From assembly GCA_027604685.1 (NCBI GenBank), contig JADHYX010000016.1:65420-120949 (forward strand): a stretch of 55,530 nt of DNA, in the 5' to 3' direction. Below the pieces are notes generated by a model, which worked only from the letters and a program-made list of their open reading frames with translations, was not told where the DNA came from and did no database searches. Of this stretch, positions 35,347-47,757 are shown piece by piece. The DNA comes from Lobulomyces angularis. Its lineage: Eukaryota; Chytridiomycota; Chytridiomycetes; Lobulomycetales; Lobulomycetaceae. The translations under genes were made by a program, and so were the position numbers. Every line of letters begins with the position of its first letter. Positions within the stretch are counted from its first letter, which is position 1.

Positions 35347-38300
35347 TTATTTATTTTTATTGAGGCTTTCTGCTACTCCTTTAGCTAACTTATCGCAAGT
35401 GTCCTTAGCATCTCCGAATAGCATTTGAGTATTTGGGTTATAAAATAACGGATTTGGAACATCAGCGTACCCACTCGCCATTCTAAAACAATTAAAATTA
35501 GAAATGATTATTGACAAACAAGCTTTCACCCTCTCTTCAATACAACAACTTGTTCTGCTTTCCACACTTCTAAAACAGGCATACCAGAGATAGGAGTATT
35601 GGGTTCAAGAGCTGCAGGGTTTACGGTATCATTTGCTTTTAAAATTGTAAATTTCAGTTTAATTTTATCTAATTCCTACCTCCAATAACAATAACTAGGG
35701 AAGTGTCTGGAAAACTATCATTAATTTCTTCCATTTCCAAAACTATATCATATGGAATACTAATGTAGTAAGCGTTGGATGAAAACAAAAAATAAAAATA
35801 ACAAATTAATAAGTTGCAAACCCAGCTTCTCCTAGTAAAACCTAGTATAAAAAAAATGTAGATAAAAAATCTTCCTAATTAAAATGTTGAACTTTACATT
35901 TAGTTGTCCAGGCATTCTGCCTGCTACCGGCTAAAAAAAAAGCATAAGATATTATTCGATTAATAATTTTACATGAATTCCAAATTGGACTTTTATTCCT
36001 TTTTTTTGAAGAGATTTACAAAGATCTGCTATTGCATATTGAGCACCAGCGACAGCTAGGCCGTAACCGGGTGTAATAATTACGGATTCTAAAAATATAA
36101 TTAAAGTGTTGATTATTTTTATAGATTCATTTATGATTTACCAGCTTCCAAAATATCCATAACCAATTGATCAATGTTAGTTTCCGTTACAGAACCAAAC
36201 TCTTTTTTAACTTCACTATTTGTTACAGTTTGATATCCTCCAAATAAGACATTGGTAATAGACCTGTTCATTGCTAGAGTAGATACTTTTTAAATTTTGA
36301 ATAAGTAGTTATTTAAACCTTTGCACATAACGTAGCTTAAAATACCCCCGCTAAAACCAATTAGAGCACCAACAGTAGTTAATAGTTCATTCTGCAACAT
36401 AAACCCTTCAGCGGCTAGCGCCCAACCAGAATAAGAGTTTAGCACAGTAATAACAACTGGAACATCCCCACCACCAATAGAGGCAGTTGTATGCCTAAAA
36501 TTATTAATGCTATCATTATAAAAATCTACATACCATCCTAAAATGAATGAAATTGCAGCATTTATTGCAACACAAGTAAGGCCAACGGCGTAGGAAGGGG
36601 AAGTTAAAAATAATCCAAGAGATGCGGTATTTGCAGCAATCTTATGTTCAGAAAAGACTTAATTGCAACTGTTTTATTTTCGTTACCATTCCCAAATTTA
36701 ACATGTTTTTCATCGGTAAATTCAAAGGCTTTGAAGTTAGTAAGCCTTTAAGCTTACCAAATGCCACCAGACTCCCAGAAGCGGTTATACCACCTGAAAG
36801 TTATAATAATAAATTTTCACAGTATTTCCATTTACCAATTAACACTCCAAAGTAACTAGTGATAAGATGCAAAACCGTTCCAGCTGGGTGGGCTATGTAA
36901 GCAGCGGCACTAGTGAGAACTGCAGCAAATCCTACAAATGAATGCAGTAATGCAACCATTTCTGGTAACTCAGTAGGTGTAATTCTTTTTGCAAAAGTTG
37001 TTCCGATAGCTGCCCCGATGCCAGTAATTAAGGCAAACTGTGAAAATACTGCAGGAGAAAATCCGGAAAGTTGCAGTGTTGAAACAACCCCTAAGGCTAC
37101 TCCCACCATTCCTAATGCCTGCATTAAACAGTTAATAGATGATATTAAAAATGCTAATTACCGATCCGGTCTTGGCTGTAGCTTGGCTGGCTAGCCCTCC
37201 CAAGCTTGCAATACATAGAAGCGAGGAAGCCAAATATCCTGCCTGCACTAAACCGGAAACTCCAGAAGTGGCGGCCCAGATCAATCCTTTTAAACGATGT
37301 TGTTGAATAGAATTGTTAAAGGCATACCTCCAGCAGAAACTACTGCTGGTATAACAAAGAGATAAGTATAATCAGGTGGGTCTTCTGGTCTACGAAACAT
37401 GGTAAGCATCCTTTGAGTAACAATAAAACCACCAAAGATGTTTACATTTGCGATTAATACAGATATTGCAGCTAGAAATTGAGGAACTGTATGAGGTAGA
37501 ATTCCACCACCCATTAAGCACATTCCTCCAACAGCTACCAAACCGGAGATTGCATTAGTAACACTCATCAATGGGGAATGCAGTGCTGGAATTATCTATT
37601 AGAATCCTTAGTATCAAAAAATGTTAAATTTCTTTTTTTTTCTTACATTCCAGACAATTCTATAACCAATTACACTAGACAAGGCAAAAATAGTGCTCAA
37701 AAGCATAAAACCTGCATCAGTCATTTTACCTAAAGCTATTAGACTCGTCATGGCAGCAGTTGCCACCATTACTTCCTTTAGCTGTTGTCGAAAAGGTGAA
37801 ATTTCTTTGAACTTTTTGGAATCATCTACTGAAAGTTTTTGCTCTATAGGCTTCGCAGTCATTCCCGCGAATGCTGGTGGTCCAACTGGTTTTGGTGGTG
37901 GCCATAATAACTCCCCTTGCTTTAAGATAATACTTCCCCTCACTACCTCATCCTTCAAATCAATGTTGAAGTGATGTTGGTGGGTACCAATGCTCATTAA
38001 AAAATGACTTATATTGTTTGAACTTGCGCAAATAGTTAGTTTAATGCTTTTCTTTTTTAAAATTATTTACTAAAGAGTTGAAGACTGCACAGGCAATCTG
38101 CTTGGAAAATCAGTATAACCAATGATATTAATTCCATTTTCTGTCACAAAAAGTTTTCCTGGTTTCGTCAATTCAACATTTCCACCAGCTTCAGCTGCCA
38201 TGTCGACTATGACCGACCCGGGTCTCATTGCATTTATCATCTCTTTTGATATTAACTTTGGGGCTGGCTTTCCTGGTATCAATGCAGTTGTAATTACTAT

Positions 38301-39786
38301 GTCACTTTAATATAACAAAGATTAGAGTAGCTTATTTCTGAAATACCATATTTTACATTGCTCAAGAAAGAGAGCCATTTCCGCTTTTATAAATTCTGGT
38401 GACATTTCTTTTGAGTAGCCGCCTATCTTAAAGTTAATTTCGAAGGTTATTATAGACTCGATAAATTACCTACTGTGGATCCGTCTTCTTTAATTTCAAC
38501 TTGCAAAAATTCCGCTCCCATAGATTCAACTTGCTCCTTTGCCGCAGCACTATGTCATATTTGAATTAAACCAAGAATTTCCTATATTACCGTGTATCAA
38601 AAGCCTTTACTATTGCACCCATTCTTCTTGCAGTACCTACAGCAGATAAGCCAGCAACGCCTGCTCCAATTCTAAATTAAAAACATCATGTGAAGTGATA
38701 AAATTTAAAATTTACACTAAAATTTTACAGGGAGGCACCTTTCCAGCTAAAATTTATGATAATTTGCAACAATGTTAAAAATAAGAAATTAAGTTTATAT
38801 GTAACCAGCTGTAATTTGCCCAGTAAAAAATCGACCAAATACATTGGCGGCTTCAATTACCGCTTTATATCCAGCTATATTTGCCATAGATGATAGAGCA
38901 TCAAAACTTTGAGCTTAAAATTGAAAGAAATGTAGTAAATACTTTAATCAACTCTAATAAAATATTTGTTTTATACTCTCAGTAATTTTTGTTTTTTAAG
39001 AAATTGTAAAGCTTTTCGTAGCTTGATCAACTATCTCCTGTTACACACAAAATTTACCTCTGCTAATTCTAGGAATTTGATCCATTGCGAATAGATTCAT
39101 TTTTCTTTTTTGCAACAATTTAATTTTATCCTGATTTTGGGAAGGATGGAAAAAACTAATCAAAGTTGATCCAGATTTAAAGAATTCCGTTTCATTTATT
39201 TCTGATTCAACTAAAGGCGGCCTGACTTTTAAAACTATATCAGATTCCCAAACCTCCTTATCTACTATTTTGGCACCTTTTTAAGAGAAGCAAGAAAAAC
39301 TGTAAAGAAATTTGAAATTATCCAGTAAATACCAGCTCTTTTATATACTTCGTCATTCCAACCAGCTAGATATCCAGCATTTTTTTGTATTAGAACTTCC
39401 TTAAAACTTCAAACATTTTAGAAATTTTGTGGGGTTTAAAACATTTAGAGTATTTATGATACCCTTTTTTTAGCAAAGTAACGACTTTTTCAGGAGTTAT
39501 AGAAACCCTTTTTTCATTTTTGTAAATTTCCTTCGGCACACCAATAGAGAGTTGATTATATGGAATTCCTTCAGTCACAAAAAGAAAAGAAAAAATTAAA
39601 ATTTAGATGGGATAATTCAATGGTAAGTTTTTATATAAATACCTTGACCGAGTACATTATTATTGCTGGAATAAAATTTACTTGGTACTTTAGCTGTAAC
39701 TAAGTGTTGAATTATTTAGTGAATTAGAGCAAAAAATATAAATAAAAACCTTTTAAATTTAAATGTGAAAGTTTAATTCGAAACAT
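35347..39786 (-). CDS. NNT: proton-translocating NAD(P) transhydrogenase, mitochondrial
   Basis: This inner-membrane enzyme couples hydride transfer from NADH to NADP+ to proton entry, supplying mitochondrial NADPH. It has the fused domain order of animal NNT on one chain. A basic presequence ([20 protein letters not shown]) is followed by [27 protein letters not shown] of NAD-binding domain I. Domain I continues with KFAGWND-like and [33 protein letters not shown] segments. The membrane domain II is rich in Gly/Ala ([39 protein letters not shown]). The NADP-binding domain III ends with [25 protein letters not shown] and the TAA at 35347. Many short introns interrupt it; exons 1-3 (39786-39750, 39699-39643, 39568 onward) were traced in phase, the rest by motif. 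Confidence 0.92.
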
Positions 39787-40225
39787 TTCCTTTGAAGATT
39801 TGAAGAGAAATTAAAAAACTTATTTTTTAAAATCTTGATCTAAATTAAAAATTTTCTAAAAATTTTCAAAGGGTCGCGATATATTTTCCCCTTAATCTAA
39901 AAAAATCATTATCAGAATGGAGGTTACTTTACAAAGAATTTGCTATCAGCACCACAAATCTTGTGCTAACGATTATTAACTCCAGAAAGTTATCGTTAAT
40001 ATACTCCAAATATTGAATAAGTATTTTTTATCAGTTCTTATAGCCATTAATTCACTGTTGGTGTTAGATAATTGAAAAATAATTTCTTAACTGTGAAAGC
40101 TGAGCACAAAAAACCTTTTTCAGCATTATAATAATAATAAAAAAATCTACTTTACTATTTCGAGTTTTAAAAATTAATATATACAAAAAAAATTAAAAAT
40201 TAAATAAAAAAAAAACATTAAATAA
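39787..40225. other. intergenic spacer NNT / NC2-alpha
   Basis: This AT-rich spacer holds the NNT upstream region and the NC2-alpha 3' end. No ORF or RNA gene was seen. Confidence 0.55.
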
Positions 40226-40852
40226 TTAATTATCAAAATCATCTTCGTTTTTGATGTCATCGCTAGAGAGTTCTTTTGTTAAGCCTTTGGAGTTAACTGC
40301 TTGTCCAGCTGATGATTTTGGTCTGCCTTTTTTTCCACCTTTGCCTTTCCCTTTTCCACTATTTCCACCGTCTTCATCATATTCTTCACCATTTATAGGA
40401 TCCTGAATTTTTTCTACTATTTCTCTTAGAAAATCAAATTTATCTGTATTCAGCACTGTCGCTTTCCTATACAACATATTAATTAAAAAGTCTAAGTTCA
40501 TAATGCAAAATAATAAAATAAGAAGTACATAATAGCAAATTAAAAACAAGTGCAGTAATTATAAACCGATAAAACAAAAAAAAAGAAACGCTTACAGGTG
40601 AACAACACTAATTTTTTTTGCATTTCTAGATCTAGTTTCTTTAGTACATTCATCAATCAAACTTTTCATAAACATTTCCAATGCCTTTGCTACAAAAAAG
40701 ATGATAAATTAGTTGGTACAAAAAAAAAGAAAAGTATTGCAATTACAAATTAAAACAGGAGTAGCTTTGGCAACTTTTCCAACATCATCGTCCAACCTCA
40801 TAATTTTTTTTATCCTAGCTTCAGGAAATCGTGTTTTGAATTTTTTTTTCAT
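40226..40852 (-). CDS. BUR6: NC2-alpha (DRAP1 / Bur6) histone-fold transcription repressor
   Basis: With NC2-beta this protein binds TBP on promoters and controls preinitiation complex assembly. The start at 40852 gives a short basic N-terminus, then the histone fold: [30 protein letters not shown], spliced to [33 protein letters not shown] third exon supplies [20 protein letters not shown], followed by a Gly/Lys-rich and acidic tail. The residue pattern and size (about 140 aa) match DRAP1/Bur6 rather than NF-YC. The second intron is unusually long (about 130 nt). Confidence 0.88.
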
Positions 40853-41145
40853 CTATTTTTACTTTTCTTTTAAAGAAATTTTGGTAGTTTCCACTAAGGT
40901 TTCTCTTAAAGTTCTTTTTTTTATAAGGTATGCTTTTAGCAATGCCAAGAAAGGGAGAATTATCTAATCAGTTATTTGGATGATATTTTTCAAAAAAGTC
41001 TTCTATTTTAAAATTTAATATTGTAAAATTTGAAAACTTTTTTTAATTTGAAAAAATATTTAAAAACATTATTAAGTTTAATTATTTGCAGTACCTCAAA
41101 GAAAAATAGCATAATAATCTATTTTGTTTCACCGGAGATTGTTTA
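40853..41145. promoter_or_regulatory. divergent promoter NC2-alpha / USB1
   Basis: This AT-rich spacer of 293 bp lies between two divergent start codons. No specific element was recognised. Confidence 0.4.
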
Positions 41146-42158
41146 ATGAATAACTTGAATTATTCGTCATCTGAAGATGATCTTGAAAACGGTGTTGAGT
41201 TTGTGCAAAAAACCACAATAACAAAGGTATTTTTCGTTAAGTTAATACTTATTATTTTCTTTGTATTAAAGAAAAGAATACCAAGACTACCAGATTTCTT
41301 TGAAGAAAATGTCGAAGTCAACAAAACTACAGGTCAGATCAGGAACTATAAGCACATTAAGGGAAATTGGTCTACTTTAATTTTTCTCAAAGGTAAAAAA
41401 TTCTTTCCTTTACAGTAAAACAAGTTAAAAAATGTTTAGTTCCATTGGAGGAAAATGTTGAAAAAGTTATTAGTCAAATAAACACAAACGTTCGAAAAAC
41501 TAACGCTGTGAAGCGGCTTAAGATACCACCATTTAAAGCAACTACTAAGCCTTCAGAAAATTTTCTTCACATTTCAATTTCCAGAAATTTGATATTAAAA
41601 AAATTTAAAATTGAGATTTTGGTAAAAAAACTTGAAGCTAAACTTAAAACCTTAATTGACACATTTTCATACAGTCAATTTAATGGATTTTTTATTGGTT
41701 TTAATGAATTGGAATGTTTTCTTAATGAAGAAAAAAATAGAATATTTGTAAGTTTAAAGGTAGGAGCTGGCCATGATTATGTAAGATAAATTTAAACCAA
41801 ATAATCTTTATTTCTTTTATAAATCTTAGGTTAAACTTTTGACGGATAGTGTAAACGAAGTTCTAAAAGAATTAAACTTCAAAGAGTTTTATGAGGTAAT
41901 ATAATCCAATTTTGAAACATCAAAAAAATATTTACTTTTAAGGACCCCCAATTTCATTGCTCGTTTTGTTGGAACGTGATTCCTCTTGAACAACAAGTAA
42001 TGGCGAAAGAAGATGTTCTTGACTTACTTCTTTTCTTTAAAAACTACTTAGATATAAAAGAGAGAAAACATTTAAATAATTTATTGAACGAAAAAATTTT
42101 TGTTGGAAAAGTCTATGTCAGTTCAGGCAACGAAATGTATGAAATTGAATTAAGTTAA
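41146..42158 (+). CDS. USB1: USB1 (Mpn1), U6 snRNA 3'-phosphodiesterase
   Basis: USB1 is a nuclear 2H-phosphoesterase that trims and seals the 3' end of U6 snRNA. Five exons (41146-41226, 41272-41392, 41440-41780, 41830-41895, 41943-42158) join in frame. The two catalytic HxS motifs are both present: FLHISISRN in exon 3 and DPQFHCSFCWN in exon 5. The approach to the first (RNYKHIKGNWSTLIF) and the closing VSSGNEMYEIEL also match the family. The region before the core is short and acidic. An alternative 23-nt intron after exon 2 was rejected in favour of the 47-nt one. Confidence 0.88.
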
Positions 42159-42289
42159 ATAGCTATTCAGAAATGTGTTGAAAACACCTTTTTTTTTTTT
42201 GATATGAAGGTGCCTCGCGCCTCACGCCACGAATGTTTGAACTTCAAAACCCTTAGTCAATTCCAAAATAACTACCCCATTTGAACCTA

Positions 42290-42599
42290 ATGAGCAACAA
42301 ACTGAGCAACTTAAAGCGCACTTCATCTAATTGCGATATGGTAAGAAAAGAATGCAATTACTTTCTTTTAAATTTTTATAAAAAAGAATGTTAAGAAATC
42401 CAAATATGATAATTTCAAAGAAAACTGCAATCCCAAATTTGAACATATGGAAATGGATAATAGTAAATCTTTATACTGTGGCGAAAGTGAAAGAGAAGTT
42501 ATCATTTCCCAAGAAACAAAAGGTCAAATCTTCGCAAAGGAAAGTAGTAAATTTGAATTTTATCCCAGCTTAATGAGGCAACTATATAATCGCTCATAA
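42290..42599 (+). CDS. small two-exon gene, unknown function
   Basis: Exon 1 (42290-42340) and exon 2 (42387-42599) are separated by a 46-nt intron with a perfect GTAAGA donor and an AAAAG acceptor, giving 87 residues ending in a TAA. The product is polar, with Lys, Ser and Glu throughout and a KFEFYPSLMRQLYNRS end, and has no transmembrane segment. I do not recognise a family. Base composition is more even than in the flanking spacer, which supports coding. It sits on the plus strand between USB1 and VPS54, about 130 bp after USB1, and might be a small nuclear regulator. Confidence 0.5.
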
Positions 42600-42743
42600 T
42601 ACTGTCATTTCCGGATATTATTGATTCCTTTTTTTATTATTTACTGTAAAATAAAATGTGTATAAATGTAAATTAGTTTAGAAGTAGCTTCTTCAAATTT
42701 TTCCTCAATAATTTAATGTATTCTAAAAATCAATGAAGCTTTT

Positions 42744-42992
42744 TTATAAAATTGAGTGATTCATTTTGTTAGTAAGTTCATTGATCTGAAATAGTCGATC
42801 ACTAGCTAAATGTGAATCGATGACTAAGTTAAATGCGTATGAATTAGCAACTTTTTCACCATTCTAAATTACAAAGCATCACTCAGCTTCAATTACTGTT
42901 CCTTCAACAATAGGTGCAAATTTTAACACTTTTATAATTCTTAACAATAAATTTGGACCCTTCATATTACTGACCTTTGTTCCTATCAGCAG
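42744..42992 (-). pseudogene. coding relic with in-frame stops, possibly transposase-like
   Basis: One minus-strand frame from about 42992 to the TAA at 42744-42746 reads like protein throughout, except for a TGA and a TAG about five codons apart in the middle. The stops could be removed by a 33-nt GTAATT...TTTAG intron, which is shorter than any other here. No start codon exists upstream before VPS54. The closing part (FNLVIDSHLASDRLF) recalls the DS.ASD stretch of DDE-type transposases, but this is weak. A 3' fragment of a decayed gene is the simplest reading. Confidence 0.35.
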
Positions 42993-43185
42993 CTTAATGA
43001 GTTATATATAAAATTGGAATTGCTGATAGACAGTATTTAACAATATAAATATCAGAGCTTTTTACTCAATTGAGGTGAAGAAACACTATGTAAAATTATG
43101 TAGTAAAAAAAAATTTTTTTGGTATAAAAAATAAAACAAAATTATTAACTCTGATTGATTTAATACTGTTTTGGTTTGTAGTTTT

Positions 43186-46100
43186 ATGTCAAGCAGGAAT
43201 AGTTCCAATATACAGAATCATCCTTTTGATTCCATTCTTGGTAATTTTATGATTTAAACAAAACCTGTTTAATCAGAAGTTCAACTGAAATTTTAAAAGA
43301 CCGTCTTTTTGAGATTTTATTTTAAGATTTTTACACATAATATACTTCACTCCATTGATAATCATCTTGATTTTAATTCTATAAACAATTTTTTTTTAAG
43401 AAAATGAACATCCTTTTACCTTCAAGGATATTGGATTGAATTCTATATCTGTAAAGTTTAATTTATGGTGCATAAGTTTGTTAAAAGTTTAATTTAAAAA
43501 TAGGGTATTCTCAGCGACCCACATATGCAAGCTAAAAAAGGACCACAAGTACTTAAGGGAATGGATAATCTGGTAAATTTTCAACAAAACTTTTATCTTC
43601 AAAATTATTTTTCGGTGATTCCATAGCCGCAAGTTCCAAATACTTTAATCAGAAAAGTGAAACCAGCGGAGTTCGACCCTTATTTGAAATCTCTTGCAGA
43701 GGTTTTTGATAGATTCCAGTACAATCAGGCTATGGGTGTAAATGTTGCAACAGAGGGAACCCCACTTTTAGGAAATGATGCTAACAATGATGCCCCACTT
43801 TCTGCATTGAAAACTTTAATAGAAAAGATATCTGGTTCCCCAAGTTTAGATTCTAAAAGGAATAGAAATAAGAATAAAAAAGCTCACAATAGAATGTTTA
43901 GCGGAAATGCTCCAAATATTAAAAGTGTCCCCCAAATTTTTTTTGACACTGATTTCAATTTATGCAATCCTCATACTTTTCAAACAGTATGCGAAAACTT
44001 TGATATTACTGCATTAGACGATGAGAATTTATTGCCAGATTTTGTAGAAAATAACAATGTTTTACAGGACAAACTTGGTGTCTACTTGGATACTGTTGAA
44101 ATTCATTTAATCAGAGAAATTTCTAGACGAAGCAATTCCTTTTTTGCAGCCTTATCAAATTTGCAAGCTCTGCATCAAGAAACACAAAATTGTGTGATTC
44201 AAATCAACGAGCTTCGTAGAAAATTAAATACGGTATCGAAATCAGTGGTCTGGAATGGTTTAAATATAGTGCAGTTAAAGAGAAGGAGAGGAAATTTAAT
44301 AACCTTATACGGTGGAGTAAAATTAGTCTCAGAAATCACCCAAACGCAACCAATGATTCAAGGACTCCTATCACAAGCTGATTTCATTGGTTCCTTGGAT
44401 TTGATAGGTGAAACAACTTTATTATTAAGAGGAGCTGACGATAAGCAGCTTAATCAAACAGTTAAAACGGAAATGTTAACAAATAATATAAAACTTATAC
44501 AATACCCCACTATATTACCAAGGTCGTTAGATTTGCGACGAGTAAAAAGCTTATTAAATCTGAATGAAAAAATGCATGAAATGATGACCCTTATCTCTGA
44601 TATGATGTTAAAAGAATTTGTTAATGTTATTGTACCTGAAATAAAAAGTACCCCTGTGCTAATTCCCGATTTTAGGCATATTCCAGTACAAAATAGATTA
44701 AATATTGAATTACCGTTACCAACAACTCCTGCTGCGAGTTGGACCAATAATATTTTATCTGGAAAGTTTAGTTTTTCTGTTTTAAGTCAAACGCAGTCTA
44801 ATAATATCAATCCTTTGACAGCACTAACAAACGTGGATGGAGTAGAATTTAAAGCGGGAGATGAAAAATTAAAAGCTAGGTTGGTACCATTGGTAGTAGG
44901 ACTACTCAGAATGGATAAGTTAACATTAGCCTTCAATGCGTACAAAGAAGCTTTATTGTCATTGATAAAGAGTTTTTCGAAAAAAGTATGTAAATTTTTT
45001 ACTTTATTTTAATGTTGGAAAATTTATTTGTAGTATTATCCGCAAATGCTGAAAGAAGATGACGAACTTGCTCAAAACTCAAATTCACCTGCTGCAAACT
45101 CGAATCTGAGTAAAAAGCGTGAAGAAAAACAAAGGTGAAAAAAGTTTTTTTTTTTTTTTAATAAGTAAAATTAATCTGTTGTTATTATCATATTTTTTTA
45201 TACAACCACTTCATCAGTGCACTAGCTAAACATTTGCGTTCTTTAAGTTTTGAGTCATTTGCTGATTTATTAGTTATGATTTATATTACCCTATTATATA
45301 CCTTACAAAAAATATCAATTGTACATAGTGTAATAAAGGAGATATTAGACGAGGCAAAGGAGAGAGGTATTGTTGTTGGTGCTGAAGATATGAAGTTTTT
45401 CGAATCTAATACAACTGAAGAAAAAACAGTCCCAAAGCCTTTAAGTTTTTTGGCCCAAAAATTAAATGAAGATGATGATGATGATTTTGGATCTTTTGAC
45501 CACTTAAATATGAGTATGGATGCTCGGAGAGAGGACAAGTTAAGTACTTACGAAAGAAATACAAGAGGATCATCTACTTTTCAGGAGATGGTAACAATTT
45601 TTGATCAGTAACGTTTTATTTACAAATCGATTTTACAGATTGATGATTCAGCGGATATTGTTTATTCTGCAAGTGATCTTGCTCATATGAGGTGTGCGAA
45701 ATTGATCGGAGTAAGATCAGAGCAAAACGCACAGCTAAATCCAAAAGAATTTTATAGATTATTTGGAGCTACATGGGAATTTGTTAATGCTGGCGAAAGT
45801 CTAAGTGGAAGAATGTGTTTTGGATTAAAAAGCACAATTTTATCACAGGTAAATTTGTTTAATCAACAAAGTCTTCTTATTTTGATTATTTTACGAAACT
45901 AGGCAAAAAGTTTTGTAAATTTTTTTCATGAGGAAAAGAGTAAGCAGCTTGCGTTATTAATAGAAAACGAGCAATGGTCACAAGCAGAGGTTCCAGTAGA
46001 TTTTCAAATGATTACAGAAAAAATATTGCTTTCTTCAACATCAAACACAGCGTTGTCTCCCACTAGCCCTAATCCAGAAATAATAAATTCTATAACCTCT

Positions 46101-47597
46101 TTAGATTCTTTTCATCAAAGTGAGGAAAACTTGGATGGAAGTGAGACTGACTTAACAAACTTATCTAGTTCTTTCAGTTCTACAAAAAAAAATAAATTAA
46201 ATAAATTCAATATGTCGGAAAATTATAGTGAAGGGGGTAACAGTGGTAGTGCCAGCTTAAAGTATTTACTTGTAGATGGACAGAAATTTTATGCTGTTGG
46301 TTGTTTATTGATGTTCCTAAAAATGCTTACCGATTATATGCAATGCATTGACAACATTCCAGGTTTGACTAATGATGTTTTAAATAGAATTTTGGAAGTT
46401 TTGAAAGTATACAATGGTTTCCTTTTATTTAACTAATTTTTATTTGTCAGCTTTTTAATTCTAGAATATGCCAAGTTATTCTTGGAGCAGGGGCCCTGCG
46501 GTCTGCAGGCTTAAAAAACATTACTGCTAGACATATTGGTAAATTTTAAATTCAATTCTTTTTTTTTTATAAAAAAAAAAAAAATTTTTTTCTTAAAGCT
46601 TTGGCAACTCAGTCTCTTGGTGTTATCGTATACATAATTCCTCATTTAAAAACTGCATTATCTTTAAGACTGCCGCCTAAGCAGCAAGTGTTATTAACAG
46701 ATTTCGATCGTTTACTTAGAGTAAAATTTAAACAAAAAATAGTTAAAAAAATTAAATTATACTACGTAGGATTATCGAGAGCATCAAAATGAATTATATT
46801 TTAAGTTGGTTTCAATAATGCAAGAAAGATTACAAGTTCACTCTAAAAATATGCTTGTAAAATTTTGTTCCCGTTGAATATTTTATTTTTATTTAAACAT
46901 ATTTATAGGCTATTAATTGGGATTTTCCCGATTCAAAAGATTTCGAGGAAAACTGTAGTGTAGCCATGTCAAATTTGGTCAAAGAAACTTGCACATTGCA
47001 TAAAGTTTTAGCAAAATATTTAAATACTGAAACCTTAAAAAAAATCATGTCTGAAGTATTTAAAGCTTATTCCATAAAATTGGAAGAGGATTTGAAACGA
47101 TTAGATTTGTTTTCAAGTGGAGGAAAGAACAAGTAAAAAAAATTATTTTTGAAATATCTTCTTGTAAAACATTTTTATTTTTCAATAGGTTATTGATTGA
47201 TGTGCAATACTATATAGAAAAATTAAGTGGTTTGGATTTAATAGATGGACCAGGAAACCACATGGAAGTTGTTGTGAATAACATAAAGATAAAAGATAAG
47301 AGAATGACGCAGGCCAATGTTCGATCTAGTGGATCAATGGAATTTGGAGGGTCCTCTCAAAGTCTAAACGTCCCACTTGCAAATAGTAATACTGTAAACA
47401 TGGCCAAATCCAATAGTCAGAGCAGTCCAAGTCCTGAAAGAGTTAACATGCCAAATTTCCTCAATGCTACTTCCCCTGCGAACCAAAATAGTTTCTTCGA
47501 AACTAGAAAAGAGGAAAAAGGTAAAAGATTTAGCATTGCAGCTTTTAGTAAAGCATTCAATAGTAGAACTAGCACTGATAATGATGGAAAAAATTGA
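43186..47597 (+). CDS. VPS54: VPS54, GARP tethering complex subunit
   Basis: VPS54 is part of the GARP complex that tethers endosome-derived vesicles at the trans-Golgi. Thirteen exons (43186-43240, 43401-43450, 43504-43572, 43627-44985, 45034-45134, 45218-45590, 45639-45848, 45903-46406, 46451-46538, 46599-46765, 46806-46856, 46909-47132, 47189-47597) sum to 1219 residues in frame. The first exons give FTFKDIGLNSISGILSDPH, a fungal VPS54 signature. QIFFDTDFNLCNPHTF, LGVYLDTVEIHLIREISRRS and QTQPMIQGLLSQADFIGSLDLI follow. The C-terminal domain has LLVDGQKFYAVG, CIDNIPGLTNDVLNRI, CQVILGAGAL and SLRLPPKQQ. The long exon 4 (1359 nt) is exceptional for this window. A Ser-rich tail ends the protein. 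Confidence 0.93.
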
Positions 47598-47757
47598 GAA
47601 TATATTAATTATTGTTAAATTAAATTTACAATTTTTTTTTTAATTTTTTTTTTTTTAAAGTTGTATTAATTTTCTTCATTAAATTTTCTTAAAAAAATTT
47701 GTTTATAAAAAATAATTTAAAATAAATTTATTTTTCAAAAATAATTTTTAAACAAAA

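Noticed and set aside
36913..37974. Plus-strand ORFs of 93 codons antisense to NNT
   Set aside because: They mirror the Gly/Ala-rich transmembrane exons of NNT; composition explains the open frames.
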